A DNA stretch of 64,000 nucleotides from positions 62,001-126,000 of the forward strand of contig NZ_BMDA01000007.1 in assembly GCF_014635545.1 (NCBI RefSeq), given 5' to 3'. Shown piece by piece: positions 55,970-64,000 of this stretch. The stretch is from Acinetobacter courvalinii. GTDB taxonomy: Bacteria; Pseudomonadota; Gammaproteobacteria; Pseudomonadales; Moraxellaceae. Positions within the stretch are counted from its first letter, which is position 1; every line of letters begins with the position of its first letter. The notes under the pieces are model-generated. The model was not told where the DNA came from, did not search any database, and worked only from the letters and a program-made list of their open reading frames with translations. The translations under genes were made by a program, and so were the position numbers.

Positions 55970-58351
55970 ATGAAAATTAGTGAAAATTGGTTACGCAGCT
56001 GGGTCAATCCAGCAATTGATAGCGATACATTATCTGATCAGTTAACCATGCTTGGTCTGGAAGTGGATGAGTTGGCGCCTGTGGCGAAACCCTTTACCGG
56101 TGTGGTTGTGGGTGAGGTACTCACGGTTGAGCAGCATCCAGATGCAGATCGTTTACGTGTGACCACGGTGAATATTGGTTCAGGTGAGCCATTACAAATC
56201 GTTTGTGGTGCACCGAATGTCCGCGTGGGCATGAAAGCGCCTGTTGCCACTGTTGGGGCGGTATTGCCAGGTGATTTTAAAATTAAAAAAGGCAAACTGC
56301 GTGGTGTTGAATCACATGGCATGTTATGCGGTGCTTCTGAAATTGATTTAGAAGACAAGATTGACGGTTTATTGGAATTACCTGCTGATGCGCCAGTGGG
56401 GATCAATATCCGTGAATATTTAAAACTTGATGACAATGTGATTGATATCAGTATTACCCCAAACCGTGGTGACTGTTTCAGTATCCGTGGTATTGCACGT
56501 GAAATTGCAGTCATCAATCAGTTAAAGATGAATGAGCCTGAAATTCAGTCAGTTGCTGCAACCATCACTGATGAAAAAGCAGTGACGATCACGACTGAGG
56601 GTACGCCACGTTATTTGGGTCGTATTGTTAAAAATGTCAATGTCAAAGCGGCAACACCAGACTGGATGGAACAAGCACTAGCGCGTTCAGGTATCCGTAC
56701 GCATAGCATTCTGGTGGATATTACTAACTACGTATTACTTGAGTTAGGTCAACCGATGCATGCTTTTGATCTGGCGAAAATCGAAGGTTCAATCCAGGTC
56801 CGTCAAGCGCAGCCTAAAGAAAAATTGATGTTGCTCAATGATCAGGAAGTTGAGCTACAAAATGACATCATGGTGATTGCTGATGATCAGAAAGCCTTGG
56901 CCATTGCCGGTATCATGGGCGGTCTGGACTCATCGGTAACCGATGATACGCAAGATATCTTCCTTGAAAGCGCTTTCTTTGCGCCGTTAGCGATTGCTGG
57001 CCGTGCACGTCGTTTTGGCTTGCATACCGATTCATCTCAACGTTATGAACGTGGGGTTGATTTTGAACTGCCAATGATTGCCATGCACCGTGCTTCTGAA
57101 TTGATTCAGGCCTTTGCTGGTGGTGAGTTTGGCCCGATCACGATTGCCGAGCAAGCGGCTTTATTGCCAAAACGTGAAGCAATTGTATTGCAACAGGTGC
57201 AAGTCGATCAGTTACTTGGATATCAGGTGGCAGGTGATTTTATTGCTGATGCATTAACGCGTCTGGGCTGTGTGGTGACCGCAATTGCTGAAGGCGAGTG
57301 GAGTGTGGTCCCACCTTCACATCGTTATGATATGGCAATTTATCAAGACTTGATTGAAGAAGTAGTACGTATCCACGGTTATGACAATATCCAAATCAGT
57401 TTGCCAAAAATTGATGTCAAGTTAGAGAAATATCAAGACCGTTTTGAAATTGCGCAATTACGTCAAACGATTGCAACATTGGGCTATCAAGAAGCGATCA
57501 GCTTTAGCTTTGCCGATGCAAAACTGGAAAAGCAGCTGAATCCAGCGGTACAGCCATTGATGCTGGCAAACCCGATTTCCAGTGATCTGGCTGCAATGCG
57601 CAGTACCTTGCTATCGAGCCTGATTCCTTGTGTACAGTACAACCTAAACCGTCAACAGCCACGTGTACGTTTCTTTGAGTTAGGTTTGCGTTTTGACTAT
57701 CAGAATGCCCAAAGTATTCATGATCTTAAACAGATCCCGACGTTGGCCTTGATTGCGGTTGGTCCACGTACGCCTGAATCCTGGCACGCCAAACCTCAGG
57801 CCATGGATTTCTTTGACTTTAAAGGTGAGGTTGAAGAGATTCTGGCAGCAGGCCGTATTGCTGTTGAGTTTGCCCGTAGTGAACGTGCATGGTTACATCC
57901 AGGGCAGTCTGCGGAAATTTTAGTCGCTGGTCAATCGATTGGATATCTCGGTCGTTTGCATCCATCACTGGAAAGTGAACTCGATTTGGGCACAACTTGG
58001 GTGGCAGAACTGGATCAGCAGGCTGTTTTGCAATCTTATGTATCTAATTTTACAGAATTATCACGTTTTCCATCGGTTAGACGTGATATTGCGCTTTTAA
58101 TCTCTGATAATATTGAGGTAAGAGATATTCAGCGGTTAATTGAGCAAACTGGTGGAGAGTTACTCGACTCGACATGGTTGTTCGATGTGTATACGGGGCA
58201 AGGAGTTGAACAAGGCAAACGCTCTCTCGCTTTTGCAGTGTTATGGCAACATCCAACTCGTACGCTTGAAGATGCTGAAATTAAATCTGGTATGGATAAC
58301 ATTATTCAAGTGTTGGAAGACACTTACCAAGCGACATTGAGGGCCTCATGA
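55970..58351 (+). CDS. pheT: Phenylalanine-tRNA ligase beta subunit
   Basis: The 793-residue beta subunit recognises tRNA-Phe and edits mischarged Tyr. The order is an N-terminal OB/EMAP-like domain ([20 protein letters not shown]), the B3/B4 editing domain ([20 protein letters not shown]), the B5 domain, and the class II-like core with [18 protein letters not shown]-terminal ferredoxin-like anticodon-binding domain ([20 protein letters not shown]) ends the protein. Its last codons overlap ihfA by four bases (ATGA). Confidence 0.96.
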   Translation: MKISENWLRSWVNPAIDSDTLSDQLTMLGLEVDELAPVAKPFTGVVVGEVLTVEQHPDADRLRVTTVNIGSGEPLQIVCGAPNVRVGMKAPVATVGAVLPGDFKIKKGKLRGVESHGMLCGASEIDLEDKIDGLLELPADAPVGINIREYLKLDDNVIDISITPNRGDCFSIRGIAREIAVINQLKMNEPEIQSVAATITDEKAVTITTEGTPRYLGRIVKNVNVKAATPDWMEQALARSGIRTHSILVDITNYVLLELGQPMHAFDLAKIEGSIQVRQAQPKEKLMLLNDQEVELQNDIMVIADDQKALAIAGIMGGLDSSVTDDTQDIFLESAFFAPLAIAGRARRFGLHTDSSQRYERGVDFELPMIAMHRASELIQAFAGGEFGPITIAEQAALLPKREAIVLQQVQVDQLLGYQVAGDFIADALTRLGCVVTAIAEGEWSVVPPSHRYDMAIYQDLIEEVVRIHGYDNIQISLPKIDVKLEKYQDRFEIAQLRQTIATLGYQEAISFSFADAKLEKQLNPAVQPLMLANPISSDLAAMRSTLLSSLIPCVQYNLNRQQPRVRFFELGLRFDYQNAQSIHDLKQIPTLALIAVGPRTPESWHAKPQAMDFFDFKGEVEEILAAGRIAVEFARSERAWLHPGQSAEILVAGQSIGYLGRLHPSLESELDLGTTWVAELDQQAVLQSYVSNFTELSRFPSVRRDIALLISDNIEVRDIQRLIEQTGGELLDSTWLFDVYTGQGVEQGKRSLAFAVLWQHPTRTLEDAEIKSGMDNIIQVLEDTYQATLRAS

Positions 58352-58644
58352 CAGCATTAACAAAAGCAGATATGGCGGACCATTTAAGTGAGCTGACTAG
58401 CTTAAATCGCCGCGAAGCAAAACAAATGGTCGAGTTATTTTTTGACGAAATCAGCCAGGCATTGATTGCGGGTGAGCAGGTCAAACTTTCTGGGTTCGGT
58501 AATTTTGAGTTGCGTGACAAACGTGAACGTCCAGGACGTAATCCTAAGACGGGTGAAGAAATTCCGATTTCTGCCCGTCGTGTGGTCACGTTCCGAGCGG
58601 GTCAAAAATTTAGACAGCGTGTTGGAAATGAGCAGATCGATTGA
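58348..58644 (+). CDS. ihfA: Integration host factor subunit alpha
   Basis: The 98-residue HU/IHF-fold protein bends DNA as a heterodimer with Ihf[21 protein letters not shown] starts it, [20 protein letters not shown] (near 46-65) includes the dimer-core strand, and the DNA-intercalating arm reads [20 protein letters not shown] with the key Pro. Translation is coupled to pheT through an ATGA overlap, as in E. coli. The terminator hairpin contains its stop codon. Confidence 0.97.
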   Translation: MTALTKADMADHLSELTSLNRREAKQMVELFFDEISQALIAGEQVKLSGFGNFELRDKRERPGRNPKTGEEIPISARRVVTFRAGQKFRQRVGNEQID

Positions 58645-58657
58645 TCTGCTTTTTTTA
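58631..58657 (+). terminator. Terminator overlapping the ihfA stop codon
   Basis: AGCAGATC (58631-58638) pairs with GATCTGCT (58643-58650), followed by T7. The TGA stop (58642-58644) lies at the loop/stem junction, so a terminating ribosome would sit over the hairpin. Confidence 0.9.
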
Positions 58658-58693
58658 TCTTTATATTTTATTTAAACTTTAAATATTCAGGCA

Positions 58694-58725
58694 TAAAAAA
58701 AGAGAACCGTAAGGTTCTCTTTTTT
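58694..58725 (-). terminator. Terminator of the Ala-rich lipoprotein gene
   Basis: AGAGAACC (58701-58708), loop GTAA, GGTTCTCT (58713-58720), with an A run on the low side giving a T run on the reverse strand. It also has T's on the forward side. Confidence 0.92.
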
Positions 58726-58743
58726 CGATAATCTAAAACTAGA

Positions 58744-58992
58744 TTATTTAGCAGCAGAAGCTGGAGCAGCAACTTCAGAAGCAGCAGCAACTGGAGCAGA
58801 AGCAGCAGCAGTAGTCGCTTCAGAAGCAGCAACAGTAGCTTCAGATGCAGCAGTAGTAGCTTCAGATGCAGCAGCTACAGCTTCAGAAGCAGCAGCGTTA
58901 GCGTCAGCAGCTGGAGCTTCTTTCTTAGAGCAACCAACGAAAGCTAAAGTAGTAGCAATAGCAGCAACAACAGCGAATTTTTTGAATAACAT
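58744..58992 (-). CDS. Small Ala/Ser/Glu-repeat lipoprotein, Lpp-like in layout
   Basis: An 82-residue lipoprotein. The signal FKKFAVVAAIATTLAFVGC ends at Cys21. The mature part is made almost entirely of seven-residue repeats of the AASEATT type (ASEAVAA, ASEATTA, ASEATVA, ASEATTA and variants), ending in SAAK. The heptad pattern suggests a helical coiled coil, and the C-terminal Lys recalls Braun's lipoprotein, which is crosslinked to peptidoglycan through such a Lys. The family name is unknown to me; the Lpp comparison is inference from layout only. It has its own terminator. Confidence 0.8.
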   Translation of the reverse strand: MLFKKFAVVAAIATTLAFVGCSKKEAPAADANAAASEAVAAASEATTAASEATVAASEATTAAASAPVAAASEVAAPASAAK

Positions 58993-59342
58993 GGCATCAC
59001 TCTCATAAAATTGTGAGATTAAAAAAAACCTTAAGTTAGTCTGTTTGTGCTTTTATTATTCCTAAACGCTTTAGGTAACAACGCAGGGAGCAGCCTAACT
59101 GGTCTGAGGCTATCCTATCAAAGCAATTCATGAATTACTACTGTTCTGTCCAACAAAACGACAAAAATGAGCAAAATTTGGCTGTTTTTTGATAGAAAAT
59201 AACTATGGATTATAAATTTTAAATCGGTAAGTTGCGGAAATTAAATAAGTTATTTTGTAAATATATAAATAAATCAATAGAATAGTGTTTTTAGTAACTT
59301 TTTTAAAAAAATGTAAATGTTATGTAAGTTTGTCAACCAAAT
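58993..59342. other. Non-coding region between the Ala-rich lipoprotein gene and the rho terminator
   Basis: AT-rich sequence with a perfect hairpin CCTAAA-cgc-TTTAGG (59061-59075) and a weaker AGCC/GGCT dyad at 59092-59114, both in the likely leader of the reverse-strand lipoprotein gene. I see no ORF or known RNA. Confidence 0.4.
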
Positions 59343-59371
59343 AAAAAAAGCTACCATTGAGGTAGCTTTTT
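59343..59371 (-). terminator. Terminator of rho
   Basis: AGCTACC (59349-59355) pairs with GGTAGCT (59361-59367); the A7 run on the low side becomes the T tract on the reverse strand, just past the rho stop codon. Confidence 0.9.
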
Positions 59372-59379
59372 ATTCGACT

Positions 59380-60648
59380 TTAGGTCGAGGCTTTTCTTTT
59401 CATCTGATCGAAGAAATCATCATTGGTTTTGGTTTCTTTCATACGATCCAGTAAGAATTCCATGGCCGCAAGCTCATCCATTGGGTGAAGGAGTTTACGC
59501 AGAATCCAGACTTTACGCAGATTTTCTTCGCTCATAAGGCGTTCTTCACGGCGTGTACCTGATTTCTTGATGTTCATTGCTGGGAATACACGTTTCTCTG
59601 CAATACGACGATCAAGCGTGATTTCCTGGTTACCTGTACCTTTGAATTCTTCGTAGATCACGTCATCCATCTTACTGCCGGTTTCAATCAACGCAGTTGA
59701 GATAATGGTAAGTGAACCACCTTCTTCAATATTACGTGCCGCACCAAAGAAACGTTTTGGACGTTCTAAAGCATGCGCATCCACACCACCGGTTAATACC
59801 TTACCTGATGATGGAATCACGGTGTTGTAGGCACGGGCAAGACGGGTAATCGAATCGAGCAGAATCACCACATCTTTCTTGTGCTCAACCAGACGCTTGG
59901 CCTTTTCAATCACCATTTCGGCAACTTGCACATGGCGGGCAGGGGCTTCATCGAAGGTTGATGCCACAACTTCACCACGAACGGTACGTTCCATCTCGGT
60001 CACTTCTTCCGGACGTTCGTCAATCAGAAGCACGATCAAGAACACTTCCGGATTGTTACGGACAATGGATTGCGCGATATTTTGCAATAACATTGTTTTA
60101 CCCGCTTTCGGCGGTGCCACAATGATTGAACGTTGACCTTTACCAATAGGCGCAACCAGATCGACTACACGTGCAGTTAAGTCTTCAGTTGTACCATTCC
60201 CGAGTTCCATAATCAGTTGTTCGGTCGGGAAAAGTGGGGTTAAGTTTTCAAATAAAATTTTATTACGTGAGTTTTCAGGGGTGTCGTAGTTAATCTGGTT
60301 AACTTTTAATAGGGCAAAATAACGTTCACCTTCTTTCGGTGGACGAATTGTACCGGTAATGGTGTCACCAGTACGTAAGTTAAAGCGACGGATTTGTGAT
60401 GGACTGACATAGATGTCATCTGGTCCAGCTAAATATGAACCAGCCGCAGAGCGTAGGAAGCCAAAACCATCAGAAAGAATTTCGAGAACACCATCACCAA
60501 AGATTTCTTCGCCATTCATGGCATGGCGCTTTAAAATGGCAAAAATAATATCTTGTTTACGGTTACGTGCCATGCCTTCAAGGCCCATAAACTCCGCAAT
60601 CTTAATGAGTTCGCCAATGGGTTTTTTCTTGAGTTCAGTTAAGTTCAT
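59380..60648 (-). CDS. rho: Transcription termination factor Rho
   Basis: The 422-residue hexameric RNA helicase. The N-terminal helix bundle ([20 protein letters not shown]) and cold-shock-like RNA-binding domain ([20 protein letters not shown]) lead to the ATPase with Walker A in [19 protein letters not shown] (near 178-196), Walker B in [18 protein letters not shown] and the Q-loop region [20 protein letters not shown]. No inserted low-complexity domain is present. The 329 bases upstream (60649-60977) contain the leader and no gene. Confidence 0.98.
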   Translation of the reverse strand: MNLTELKKKPIGELIKIAEFMGLEGMARNRKQDIIFAILKRHAMNGEEIFGDGVLEILSDGFGFLRSAAGSYLAGPDDIYVSPSQIRRFNLRTGDTITGTIRPPKEGERYFALLKVNQINYDTPENSRNKILFENLTPLFPTEQLIMELGNGTTEDLTARVVDLVAPIGKGQRSIIVAPPKAGKTMLLQNIAQSIVRNNPEVFLIVLLIDERPEEVTEMERTVRGEVVASTFDEAPARHVQVAEMVIEKAKRLVEHKKDVVILLDSITRLARAYNTVIPSSGKVLTGGVDAHALERPKRFFGAARNIEEGGSLTIISTALIETGSKMDDVIYEEFKGTGNQEITLDRRIAEKRVFPAMNIKKSGTRREERLMSEENLRKVWILRKLLHPMDELAAMEFLLDRMKETKTNDDFFDQMKRKAST

Positions 60649-60977
60649 AAGTGGTCAGACAGAATGGAATAAGTGGAGGACTACGTTAGGGAAAGAATAA
60701 AAATCGACCGCATACATACATGCTGATGTAATTGTATTTACACAACCACAATTCAGTAGTCTGGTTCATTGTTTCAGAGAGAAATGTGAAAACAATTGTT
60801 TATTGCCGAGCGGCGATCTTATGTTTTGTGTCTTGTAAGAAGCGCAATGAAGTAGATTCCATTCAAAGCTTCTTGATCCAGAAATATAGATGAAATCAGG
60901 GGATTTGTCAATTTTTAACTGGAAATACACGATTCAACTGAGCGTGTATTTCCAGTACTGACAATTCAACAGTCTTA
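60649..60977. other. Intergenic region between trxA and rho, with a long inverted repeat
   Basis: CTGGAAATACACG (60919-60931) is mirrored by CGTGTATTTCCAG (60943-60955), a 13-bp perfect stem with an 11-base loop just after the trxA stop codon. There is only a weak T run (TTAAAAATT on the reverse strand), so it may be a weak trxA terminator or an RNA 3' end. The remainder is the rho leader, without a recognisable ORF. Confidence 0.5.
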
Positions 60978-61304
60978 TTAGATGTTTTGGTCAATAAATG
61001 CTGCAAGTTTTGAACGTGGTGCTGCGCCAACCTGTTGAGCAACAACTTCACCATCTTTAAACATCAATAATGCTGGAATATTACGGATATTATATTTCAC
61101 CGCAGTGTCTTCGCATGAAGTTACATCAACTTTAACGATTTTCACTTTACCCGCGTATTCGTTTGAAAGTTCTTCAAGGACAGGGGCAATTGCTTTACAT
61201 GGTGCACACCAGCCAGCCCAGAAATCTACAAGTACAGGCGTTTCAGCATCTAAAACATCTGCTTGGAAGTTTTCATCAGTAGTATTAACAATAGTCGCAG
61301 ACAT
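60978..61304 (-). CDS. trxA: Thioredoxin with CAPC active site
   Basis: A 108-residue thioredoxin, the general cytoplasmic disulfide reductant. The active site reads WAGWCAPCKAIAP (near 29-41): the central Gly of the canonical CGPC is Ala. The cis-Pro loop is NIRNIPALLMF (near 72-82), with PA where PT is usual. Length, the DFWA strand and C-terminal helix are otherwise standard. It is a single gene next to rho, the same neighbourhood as in E. coli. Confidence 0.96.
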   Translation of the reverse strand: MSATIVNTTDENFQADVLDAETPVLVDFWAGWCAPCKAIAPVLEELSNEYAGKVKIVKVDVTSCEDTAVKYNIRNIPALLMFKDGEVVAQQVGAAPRSKLAAFIDQNI

Positions 61305-61577
61305 AAGGTTGCTCCAAATTTAAGAAATAAAGTGCGAATTTAAACATCATCACGATGAATATTACATTGCCGCTTTATTCAATGTAAGGGTTTGTTCCGA
61401 TTATTCAAGTTTGAAAATGAAAAGTCTAATGGATGCTCACGATGTTGATCATCGACTTCTACAATGATTTAGGCATGAAAAGCATAAATAGCTCACTTTT
61501 ATTGATGAAAATGACTTTAAAATTGTAAGCATGTGAATTACTCTAATGCGTGAATTGAGCATGGGTTTATATGAATA

Positions 61578-63098
61578 ATGTCTGATTTTCTGATTGATGA
61601 AGAATTACTTGCTGCGATTGATATGGGATCGAACAGTTTCCATCTAGCGATTGCTCGTGTTGATCATGGCGAGGTTAAAAAAGTCGCTTCAATGTCAGAA
61701 AAAGTTCAGTTAGCCGCCGGACTGGATGAAAACAAGAATTTAACAGAAGCAGCACAACAGCGCGGACTGGCATGTCTAGCCCGTTTTGTCGGACGTTTGA
61801 GTTCGGTACAACCGAATCGTTTAAGAATTGTGGCGACCAATGCCTTGAGACAGGCAAAGAATGGTCATGAGTTTATTCAGAAAGCAGCTGAAATTTTACC
61901 CAAACCCATTGAAATCATTGCCGGTCGTGAAGAAGCACGCCTGATTTATCTGGGTGTTTCGCATACCATGGCCAATGGCGGTCGCCGTCTGGTGGTGGAT
62001 ATTGGTGGTGGATCAACAGAATTTATTATCGGCGAAGAGTTTGAGCCACTGCATACCGAATCTTTACAGATGGGATGTGTGGCCTATAGCAAAACCTATT
62101 TCGCTGACGGCGAGATTACCAACAAGGCATTTGACAAGGCGGTTGTTGCGGCGCGTAAAGAGATGTCAGGCATTGCCAATACCTACAAATCTGTCGGTTG
62201 GGATACGGTTGTTGGTTCAAGTGGAACGATCAAGGCCTGTCGTCAGATTGCAGTCAATCTTGGGCTGAGCGACGAACAGGAAAACCTGACCCGTGATGGC
62301 CTGTATAAGTTAAAAGACCGGTTACTGAAATTTAAACATATCTCTGAAATTGATTTTGAAGGTCTGCGTGAAGATCGTCGAGCAGTTTTGCCAGCTGGTC
62401 TTGCAATTTTATTCGCCATTTTTGAAGTTTTAGATATCGATAAATTGGCATATTCTGACGGTGCGTTACGTGAAGGGGTCATGTATGACTTACTTGGACG
62501 TTTCAAACATGAAGACATTCGTGACCGTAGTGTGCAAGCCTTGATGGGGCGTTACAATGCCGATCCGAAGCAGGCTGAGCGTGTCGTTAATACGGCTCAG
62601 CAATTGTTTGATGGCGTAGCACAAGCGCTGAATTTAACTACAGAAGACAGTGACTTACTGCGTCGTGCCGCTTATTTGCATGAAATTGGTCTGGCGATTA
62701 GTCATGGCGGTTATCATCGGCATGGTGCTTATTTATTGCAGCATTCCGACATCCCGGGTTTCTCGCAAATTGATCAAAACCATTTGTCTCATCTGGTTTC
62801 ACATCATCGTCGCAAGTTGCGTGCGGATGCAAAAAATGACGTTTTAAAGGTCGGTGGCAGTCATTTACTTGATCTCTGTTTATTACTGCGTCTGGCGGTT
62901 TTGCTAAACCATAGTCGCAGTGATCAGATGCTTCCTGCCATTGAACTCAGTGTTGTAAATGATCAACAATGGCAACTAAGCGTATCTGGCGATGCTAAAC
63001 AATGGCCTTTATTGGTTGCTGACCTGCATGATGAACAAGTGCAGTTTAAGCATTGGGACATTGAGTTAAATATTCAGTCAGACAAATTTGTTGATTAA
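61578..63098 (+). CDS. ppx: Exopolyphosphatase
   Basis: The 506-residue Ppx/GppA-family enzyme removes phosphate from polyphosphate ends. The ASKHA phosphate-1 motif is LLAAIDMGSNSFHLAIARVD (near 9-28), phosphate-2 LVVDIGGGSTEFIIGEEF (near 138-155), and VVGSSGTIKACRQIA follows. The C-terminal HD-like domain has AAYLHEIGLAISHGGYHRHG (near 368-387). Ppx rather than GppA is favoured by length (about 500 aa). No ppk is adjacent. Confidence 0.9.
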   Translation: MSDFLIDEELLAAIDMGSNSFHLAIARVDHGEVKKVASMSEKVQLAAGLDENKNLTEAAQQRGLACLARFVGRLSSVQPNRLRIVATNALRQAKNGHEFIQKAAEILPKPIEIIAGREEARLIYLGVSHTMANGGRRLVVDIGGGSTEFIIGEEFEPLHTESLQMGCVAYSKTYFADGEITNKAFDKAVVAARKEMSGIANTYKSVGWDTVVGSSGTIKACRQIAVNLGLSDEQENLTRDGLYKLKDRLLKFKHISEIDFEGLREDRRAVLPAGLAILFAIFEVLDIDKLAYSDGALREGVMYDLLGRFKHEDIRDRSVQALMGRYNADPKQAERVVNTAQQLFDGVAQALNLTTEDSDLLRRAAYLHEIGLAISHGGYHRHGAYLLQHSDIPGFSQIDQNHLSHLVSHHRRKLRADAKNDVLKVGGSHLLDLCLLLRLAVLLNHSRSDQMLPAIELSVVNDQQWQLSVSGDAKQWPLLVADLHDEQVQFKHWDIELNIQSDKFVD

Positions 63099-63126
63099 CC
63101 ATATTATTATGGACCATTCTTGACTT

Positions 63127-63951
63127 ATGAAAAATAAAGCGACTCAGTCCAAGGCTTGGGCTACGGTTCAAATTGCACGACATCCTGAACGTCCGCAATT
63201 TCTAGATTATGTCAGTGAAATCTTTACTGAATTTGATGCACTTCATGGTGACCGTTTATTTGGTGATGACGGTGCCATGATTGGTGGTCTGGCACGTTTT
63301 GACGGACAGCCCGTGATGGTGGTGGGTCAACATCGTGGTCGCAGTACCCGTGAAAAGTTACAGCACAACTTCGGGATGTGTAACCCGGAAGGCTATCGTA
63401 AATCACAGCGTTTACTGGATATGGCTGAGCGTTTCAATTTACCTGTCTTTACTTTTGTGGATACCATGGGTGCTTATCCGGGTGTAGGGGCAGAAGAACG
63501 TGGTCAGGCTGAAGCGATTGCAACCAGCTTGGCGCAACTTTCAAGCTTGAAAGTTCCTGTCATTGCCACTGTACTAGGTGAAGGCGGTTCAGGTGGTGCC
63601 TTGGGTATTGGTGTGGCTGATCGTGTGATTATGCTGTCGCACAGTATTTATTCCGTGATTTCACCAGAAGGTTGTGCCTCTATTTTGTGGAAAACTGCTG
63701 ACAAAGCGGCGCAAGCAAGTGAGGCACTGGCTTTAACCGCAGACAAGCTCAAAGCTTTGGGTATTGTGGAATATGTGGTGGATGAAGGTGAGGGTGCACA
63801 TTTGCAACCTGAAAAAGTCATGCATGATTTGAAAGATGTGTTAAAACAAGCACTAGATGAATTGCAACCGATGGATGCCCAGGAACGATGCGACGCACGT
63901 TATCAACGTTTAATGAAGTTTGGCAGCAGCAATTTAGGCATCGCGTCTTAG
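63127..63951 (+). CDS. accA: Acetyl-CoA carboxylase carboxyltransferase subunit alpha, short form
   Basis: The 274-residue protein makes malonyl-CoA together with Acc[21 protein letters not shown] aligns to about residue 70 of E. coli AccA, so the N-terminal helical region of roughly 45-60 residues is absent; an in-frame TGA two codons before the ATG rules out an extension. The core is intact: [40 protein letters not shown] and [20 protein letters not shown]. The usual TPGAYPG is TMGAYPG here. A partial hairpin follows at the window end (CCCGAT...ATCGGG). Confidence 0.93.
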   Translation: MKNKATQSKAWATVQIARHPERPQFLDYVSEIFTEFDALHGDRLFGDDGAMIGGLARFDGQPVMVVGQHRGRSTREKLQHNFGMCNPEGYRKSQRLLDMAERFNLPVFTFVDTMGAYPGVGAEERGQAEAIATSLAQLSSLKVPVIATVLGEGGSGGALGIGVADRVIMLSHSIYSVISPEGCASILWKTADKAAQASEALALTADKLKALGIVEYVVDEGEGAHLQPEKVMHDLKDVLKQALDELQPMDAQERCDARYQRLMKFGSSNLGIAS

Positions 63952-64000
63952 CACAAACACAGCATTTTTCTGAACAAACCCGATTCCTGATCGGGTGTAG

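Overview
This window looks like a chromosomal segment of an Acinetobacter-type gammaproteobacterium (Moraxellaceae). The clues are gene content and order: gacS divergent from cysM, then a PolB-like exonuclease, rlmD and relA; mazG-comEA and pcnB-folK-panB-panC-rapZ-HPr-darP; a three-gene proton-translocating transhydrogenase; a DUF1852 (MesX-like) protein; a short AccA; and a TrxA with a CAPC active site. Base composition is moderately AT-rich. Species cannot be fixed from the sequence alone. I see no rRNA, tRNA, CRISPR array, prophage or insertion sequence.

Layout. 1-2.7 kb: the 5' end of a mesX-like gene, divergent from a long MTHFR-family gene, then a lipoprotein. 3-10.3 kb: prfC, two related lipoproteins, a TatD-type nuclease and aconitase acnA. 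10.3-17.5 kb: a DUF4261-like protein, two MFS transporters, tcdA, a CHAP-like amidase, dusA, and a RidA/MFS operon divergent from soxR with a clear SoxR box between them. 18-21 kb: pntA1-pntA2-pntB. 21-26 kb: an SDR, a frameshifted Nudix pseudogene, rsfS, and a hyi/glxR-like/crotonase cluster. 26-42 kb: the GacS hybrid kinase, then a long forward run of amino-acid, RNA-modification, stringent-response, RNA-processing, folate and pantothenate genes. 42-44 kb: a reverse-strand acyl-CoA synthetase.

44-58.7 kb holds the translation cluster thrS-infC ... rpmI-rplT ... pheS-pheT-ihfA. It is interrupted twice. Five unrelated genes (hypothetical, GST, arylamine N-acetyltransferase, DedA-like, MFS) lie between infC and rpmI. 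A four-gene block (two related tail-anchored proteins flanking a ParB-like and a small protein) lies between rplT and pheS. infC starts with ATT. thrS is preceded by a hairpin whose loop shows the threonine anticodon CGU at the position known from the E. coli thrS operator. 58.7-64 kb: an Ala-rich repeat lipoprotein, rho, trxA, ppx and accA.

Most of the window is conserved housekeeping sequence. The more unusual material is the pair of tail-anchored paralogues at 51.4-54.4 kb, the leaderless CHAP-like protein, the DUF4261-like protein, the regulatory elements at soxR and thrS, the palindromic repeats near prfC and pheS/pheT, and the Lpp-like small lipoprotein. I found no convincing multi-gene defence or toxin system.
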